Origin: an uncultured Mucispirillum sp.
GTDB lineage: Bacteria; Chrysiogenota; Deferribacteres; Deferribacterales; Mucispirillaceae
Direction of reading: 5' to 3'
Assembly (NCBI GenBank): GCA_910586745.1
Contig: CAJUJZ010000088.1
Coordinates: 1 to 9,404 of the forward strand
Length of the DNA: 9,404 nucleotides
Below, in pieces: positions 7,146 through 9,404 of this stretch (the stretch's first letter is position 1; each line of letters opens with the position of its first letter). The translations under genes and the position numbers were made by a program. The notes under the pieces were generated by a model, which worked only from the letters and a program-made list of their open reading frames with translations, made no database searches and had not been told where the DNA came from.

Positions 7146-7592
7146 CTACCCTTTAAAAGGGTCGTGATATTCTTTTACATTTAACTTATCTTGTAAAATA
7201 TCTTCTTTCTCTTGGTCTTGGATATATTTTCTTACAGCTGCTTCATTTAATCCAACTGTGCTTACATAATAACCTATTGACCAAAAATGACAGTTACCAA
7301 ATTGATATTTCAAATTGGCATACCTTTCAAATATCATTAGAGAACTTTTGCCTTTTAAACAGCACATTATACTTGATACACTATACTTTGGTGGAATTGA
7401 TAACAGTAAATGAATATGGGCAGGCATTAAATGACCTTCTAGTATTTATATGCCTTAATAAGAACATAAACTCTTTATAATATCTCTTATGCTTTCCATA
7501 TATTTATTACAAATTATTTTTCTTCTATACTTAGGTGTAAAGATTATGTGATACTTGAATAACCATTTACTATATGATAAACTATGAGACAT
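7146..7592 (-). pseudogene. tnpA: IS200/IS605 Y1 transposase TnpA with two nonsense codons
   Basis: Reading 149 codons in one frame from the ATG at 7592 gives a nearly complete IS200-type TnpA, broken only by TAA at codon 46 (7457-7455) and codon 49 (7448-7446). N-terminal residues 10-24 read WLFKYHIIFTPKYRR. The stretch around the stops reads SIRDIIKSLCSY, stop, GI, stop, ILEGHLMPAHIH; in relatives as I recall them Lys is usual at such positions, so AAA to TAA changes are the likely cause. The HUH metal-binding motif (H59, H61), the IPPKYSVS stretch and the GYYVSTVGLNEA region with the probable nucleophile Tyr123 and Gln127 are intact. The protein ends in the usual DPFKG. Length is typical of the family, and there is no frameshift. 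The 93-aa ORF starting at Met56 lacks the N-terminal third of the fold and is unlikely to be active. Such enzymes normally mobilise single-stranded DNA; this copy could move only in trans. Confidence 0.88.
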
Positions 7593-7602
7593 AAAATCTT
7601 CT

Positions 7603-7773
7603 TGTTATTATAGTTTGCGGTGCAGGAGCAGCCCTGTATTCCAGATTAAAAATACCGCCAGCATAAAATGATAAAAAAATAGAATCGTTATTAATAGTTA
7701 GTGTATTTAGTTTAGAATTTATTAAGTTTTCTTTTAATATATTAATAAGTTTATAAAAAGTTAAGCCATCCAT
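7603..7773 (-). pseudogene. 5' fragment of an NFACT/RqcH (FbpA)-like gene
   Basis: From the ATG at 7773 the protein begins MDGLTFYKLINILKENL and continues with INNDSIFLSF and NLEYRAAPAPQTIIT. NFACT-domain proteins (RqcH/Rqc2, formerly fibronectin-binding FbpA) typically start with MDGL, an LxxELxxxL helix, then beta strands with D-x-I-x-L-x and a P-x-P-R-I-x-L-T turn, which this matches in order and spacing. About 57 codons remain of a protein normally over 500 aa. The frame then runs into the IS element and stops. No NFACT continuation is visible beyond the element at 6916-7012, so the rest was lost, not merely interrupted. A weak TGAG lies before the ATG, and a TTG at 7788 is an alternative start. 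The last ten residues could instead belong to the left end of the element. Family identification is moderate. Confidence 0.5.
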
Positions 7774-7896
7774 AATATACTCAAACAATAATTATTTTTA
7801 TAATTTTTATATATTATAAAAATTTTGTCTATATTTTTTTTGAACTTTATCAAAATAATCAAGTCTTACTATTATAAGATAGATTTTTTCAACCTC

Positions 7897-7935
7897 CTAT
7901 AGAAAAATTAAATGGCAATATCCCCAAATTACCAT
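7897..7935 (-). other. Possible 12-codon ORF with strong ribosome site inside a hairpin
   Basis: On the minus strand AGGAGG (7947-7942) lies 6 nt before an ATG that opens MVIWGYCHLIFL and stops at 7897. A second AGGAGG (7898-7893) overlaps that stop but has no ATG downstream at normal spacing. The first ATG is embedded in a 9-bp stem (7907-7915 with 7932-7940), which could hide it. This may be a leader peptide or simply debris of a lost gene upstream of the NFACT fragment. Expression is unproven. Positions 7774-7890 hold only AT-rich sequence with no gene I can support. Confidence 0.25.
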
Positions 7936-7954
7936 TTAATCCCTCCTAGAAACT

Positions 7955-7999
7955 AAAAGGTAAATGCCAGCATCACCCAAGTGTTGGCATTTTACTTTT
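7955..7999. terminator. Long hairpin, probable intrinsic terminator
   Basis: The arms 7955-7973 and 7981-7999 pair along 19 positions with two mismatches and two G-U pairs, enclosing a 7-nt loop CACCCAA; the core is TGCCA with TGGCA. Six T (7996-8001) overlap the plus-strand 3' end of the stem, and the minus-strand exit reads CCTTTTAG. It begins 29 nt downstream of the stop (8029) of the minus-strand gene remnant, the usual position of a terminator, so it probably served that gene and may work in both directions. Confidence 0.65.
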
Positions 8000-8028
8000 T
8001 TAAACCATGTTCCATATGAATTTTAAAG

Positions 8029-8185
8029 TTAACAAGTATTAAAATGAAGTTCTACATTAGAATTATCCTGTACGCAATAAAGCATACTGTATGATGAATA
8101 ATTTCCTGCACCCAAATCTACCCCCCCCCTCCGCAGGTACCTGATCATGACCATGTCCTGCATAAAGTAAAATACTGCCATAGAT
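8029..8185 (-). pseudogene. 3' remnant of an unidentified gene, frameshifted at a G9 run
   Basis: Two minus-strand frames look protein-like on either side of nine consecutive G (plus-strand C at 8121-8129). Upstream (from 8185) the frame reads YGSILLYAGHGHDQVPAEGG, ending in the G run. Downstream, one frame over, it reads VDLGAGNYSSYSMLYCVQDN and continues SNVELHFNTC to TAA at 8029. With ten or seven G the two would join in one frame. A terminator-like hairpin follows the stop. The GHGH segment resembles the metal-binding GHxH of calcineurin-like phosphoesterases, but this is a weak hint and I do not identify the gene. No start codon with a ribosome site was found, so only the 3' end survives. 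A 58-codon ORF (8205 to 8029) also crosses the run but begins in a different frame, without a convincing ribosome site, and reads poorly before the run. Confidence 0.4.
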
Positions 8186-8293
8186 TTATAATTATTTGTT
8201 TTCATCTTCTAATAATTTAAAACATAAACATTATTTACTAAAAAATAAAAAATAATATTAAAAATACTCTCATTTCCCCACCTTAAAAAATTT

Positions 8294-8322
8294 TTTACAA
8301 TGTAATATCATAGACATATAAT
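8294..8322 (+). promoter_or_regulatory. Near-consensus sigma70-type promoter of mazG
   Basis: TTTACA (8294-8299) and a perfect TATAAT (8317-8322) are separated by exactly 17 nt. Transcription would start near 8329, giving a leader of about 90 nt before the mazG ATG at 8422. A second, weaker pair, TAGACA (8351-8356) and TATATA (8374-8379), also with 17 nt between them, lies closer to the gene. Confidence 0.7.
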
Positions 8323-8421
8323 AAATACAGTGAAATATTTAAAAAAAATATAGACAAGTATCTATTGTAATAATATATAAATTATTATATATAGACTTAA
8401 TAATAATATTTGGAGATATGT

Positions 8422-9201
8422 ATGAACGAATTTGATAGATTAGTAGATATAGTAAAAAGACTTCGTGCACCTGAGGGCTGTCCGTGGGATAGAAAGCAGA
8501 CATTATACAGCTTAAAAGATGCACTTCTTGAAGAAACATGTGAGCTGATTGATGCACTTGATAATAAAGATATAGAAAATATTAAAGAAGAACTAGGTGA
8601 TGTGCTTTTACATGTAGTATTCCACTCGCAGACTGCCTGTGAAGACGGATTTTTTAATATAGAAGATGTTGCACGGGGGATTAATGAAAAATTAATACGA
8701 AGACACCCACATGTTTTTAAAAATGAACACTATGAAACAGCTGAGCAGGTAACAGAAAGATGGAACGAAATAAAAAAAGAAGAAAATAAAGATAAGAAAG
8801 CCCCAGAATCTGTCCTTGATAAAGTGCCAAAAAGCCTGCCTTCTTTAATGCAGGCTGAAAAACTGCAGAAAAAAGCATCTAAATATGGCTTTGACTGGGA
8901 TAACACTGAACAGGTATTTAAAAAACTGCAGGAAGAATTAAATGAACTCCAAGAAGCATATAAAGAAAAAGATAAAGAGCATATCAGCGAAGAACTAGGT
9001 GATGTAATATTTGTGCTTTCCCGCCTTGCCTCTCATTTAGACATAAGTGCCGATGAATCTTTAAGAAAAGTAAATAATAAATTTCGCAGACGCTTTGGAT
9101 TTATTGAAAAATCACTTAAAGAAACAGAAAAAACACTAGAAACTACTACTGTTGCAGAAATGGAAGAAAAATGGCAGGAAGCAAAAAAAAGGGGATTATA
9201 G
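8422..9201 (+). CDS. mazG: Nucleoside triphosphate pyrophosphohydrolase MazG
   Basis: This 259-aa protein is a full-length two-domain MazG, which hydrolyses (d)NTPs to the monophosphate and pyrophosphate in the cytoplasm. The family is linked to removal of aberrant nucleotides and, in E. coli, to lowering (p)ppGpp. The conserved N-terminal EGCPWDRKQT (18-27) is present. Each domain has the metal-binding signature: E37-E38-xx-E41 with E56-E57-xx-D60, and E171-E172-xx-E175 with E190-E191-xx-D194, embedded in helices as in all-alpha NTP pyrophosphatases. RRHPHVF (93-99) and the linker KVPKSLPSLMQAEKLQKKAS are also typical. The start is set at the ATG at 8422 because GGAG (8412-8415) lies 6 nt upstream; an in-frame TTG at 8410 overlaps this site. 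It stands alone with its own promoter, and no other gene follows before the window ends. Confidence 0.96.
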   Translation: MNEFDRLVDIVKRLRAPEGCPWDRKQTLYSLKDALLEETCELIDALDNKDIENIKEELGDVLLHVVFHSQTACEDGFFNIEDVARGINEKLIRRHPHVFKNEHYETAEQVTERWNEIKKEENKDKKAPESVLDKVPKSLPSLMQAEKLQKKASKYGFDWDNTEQVFKKLQEELNELQEAYKEKDKEHISEELGDVIFVLSRLASHLDISADESLRKVNNKFRRRFGFIEKSLKETEKTLETTTVAEMEEKWQEAKKRGL

Positions 9202-9235
9202 TGCAAAGTTGACTTACACAAAAACTTATACTACA

Positions 9236-9271
9236 GTCATTTTGAGCCTGATTTTTACAGGCGAAAAATCT
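9236..9271 (+). repeat. Dispersed intergenic repeat, copy 2, with hairpin
   Basis: This copy starts GTCATTTTGAGC and ends GCGAAAAATCT, identical at both ends to the copy at 9377-9402, but with ten extra bases in the middle. The middle allows two competing stems: GCCTG (9246-9250) with CAGGC (9258-9262), or GATTTTT (9250-9256) with AAAAATC (9264-9270). It lies 34 nt after mazG and, with no T-run behind it, could act only as a weak transcription end for that gene. Confidence 0.7.
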
Positions 9272-9322
9272 AAATCATATATATTGTAGCAGTGTATAAT
9301 GTATTTTAATTGTCTGTTTTTT

Positions 9323-9356
9323 AGATTCTTCGCTTATAAATCAAGCTCTGTATGAC
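9323..9356 (-). repeat. Dispersed intergenic repeat, copy 3
   Basis: This minus-oriented copy is the near-identical partner of positions 20-53 (two mismatches in 34 nt). It faces the plus-oriented copy at 9377-9402. The outer arms AGATTCTTCGC (9323-9333) and GCGAAAAATCT (9392-9402) pair at 10 of 11 positions, so copies 3 and 4 form a composite palindrome like the paired arrangement of REP elements. Confidence 0.75.
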
Positions 9357-9376
9357 CTGCAGTTTTCACAATATAA

Positions 9377-9402
9377 GTCATTTTGAGCAAAGCGAAAAAT
9401 CT
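9377..9402 (+). repeat. Dispersed intergenic repeat, copy 4
   Basis: This shortest copy reads GTCATTTTGAGC, AAA, GCGAAAAATCT. It is in inverted orientation relative to copy 3, 20 nt away. It lies at the window edge, so more copies may follow. I recall similar GTCATT..GAGCGAAGCGAA..ATCT sequences from the intergenic DNA of several bacteria, but cannot confirm that here. Confidence 0.7.
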
Positions 9403-9404
9403 GT

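Larger units (their letters stand above)
7013..7592 (-). mobile_element. IS200/IS605-type insertion element, decayed
   Basis: The element consists of a broken single-domain Y1 transposase gene (7592 to 7146) followed by about 130 nt of hairpin-rich DNA ending in the strong palindrome at 7013-7035. IS200/IS605 elements have no terminal inverted repeats and end instead in subterminal hairpins, as here. The transposase-proximal left end is unclear: sequence resembling a host gene runs to within about 11 nt of the tnpA start. Either the left end has been lost, or it includes the small stem CAGG/CCTG at 7623-7636. No tnpB is present. The exact boundaries are uncertain. Confidence 0.8.

Noticed and set aside
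7582..7788. A 68-codon minus-strand ORF as an intact small gene.
   Set aside because: Its last codons run into the transposase start region, and its first 57 or so codons resemble only the N-terminus of a much larger protein, so it is a chimeric fragment.
8029..8205. A 58-codon minus-strand ORF (MKTNNYKSM..) as a real small gene.
   Set aside because: Its first half reads poorly and the adjacent frame looks more protein-like there; the G9 run explains the mixture, and the start has no convincing ribosome site.
8410..8421. TTG start for mazG adding four residues.
   Set aside because: The TTG overlaps the ribosome site itself, and the ATG at 8422 has ideal spacing and matches the usual MazG N-terminus.

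Overview
The window is bacterial, strongly AT-rich DNA. It has Shine-Dalgarno sites of the AGGAGG/AAGGGG type, heavy ATA and AGA codon use, and the standard code. AT-richness, DUF285 repeat proteins, a two-domain MazG and short intergenic repeats of the type GTCATnnnGAGC..GCGAARAATCT would suit a low-GC gut bacterium such as Mucispirillum (Deferribacterota) or a Brachyspira relative. This is an impression only; the sequence alone does not settle the organism.

Left two-thirds (248-6915): a divergent three-gene locus. An AT-rich intergenic region of about 270 bp carries two back-to-back sigma70-like promoters. Leftward, a 761-aa protein of unknown family (internally duplicated, with a long acidic tract) and a 686-aa DUF285/BspA-type repeat protein form a tight operon with a 12-nt gap. 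Rightward lies a 680-aa paralogue of the repeat protein. Both repeat proteins share one architecture: an ankyrin-like helical N-terminus with no signal peptide, then two cassettes of about 25-residue DUF285 repeats, each introduced by a similar cap module. The usual members of this family are secreted or lipid-anchored surface proteins, so these look cytosolic or exported by a non-Sec route. I infer that the three genes work together, possibly as a binding or effector module, but no function can be assigned.

Middle (about 6916-8290): a gene graveyard on the minus strand. In transcription order it holds a 3' remnant of an unidentified gene that looks frameshifted at a run of nine G, a hairpin terminator just after it, a region with two AGGAGG motifs and a 12-codon ORF, a 5' fragment resembling the N-terminus of NFACT/RqcH (FbpA) proteins, and an IS200/IS605-type tnpA pseudogene with two nonsense codons. 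The insertion element's 3' end holds several strong hairpins.

Right end (8294-9404): mazG, a housekeeping nucleoside triphosphate pyrophosphohydrolase, with a near-consensus promoter. It is followed by three copies of a short dispersed repeat, a fourth copy of which lies at the far left of the window. No tRNA, rRNA or CRISPR array was seen.
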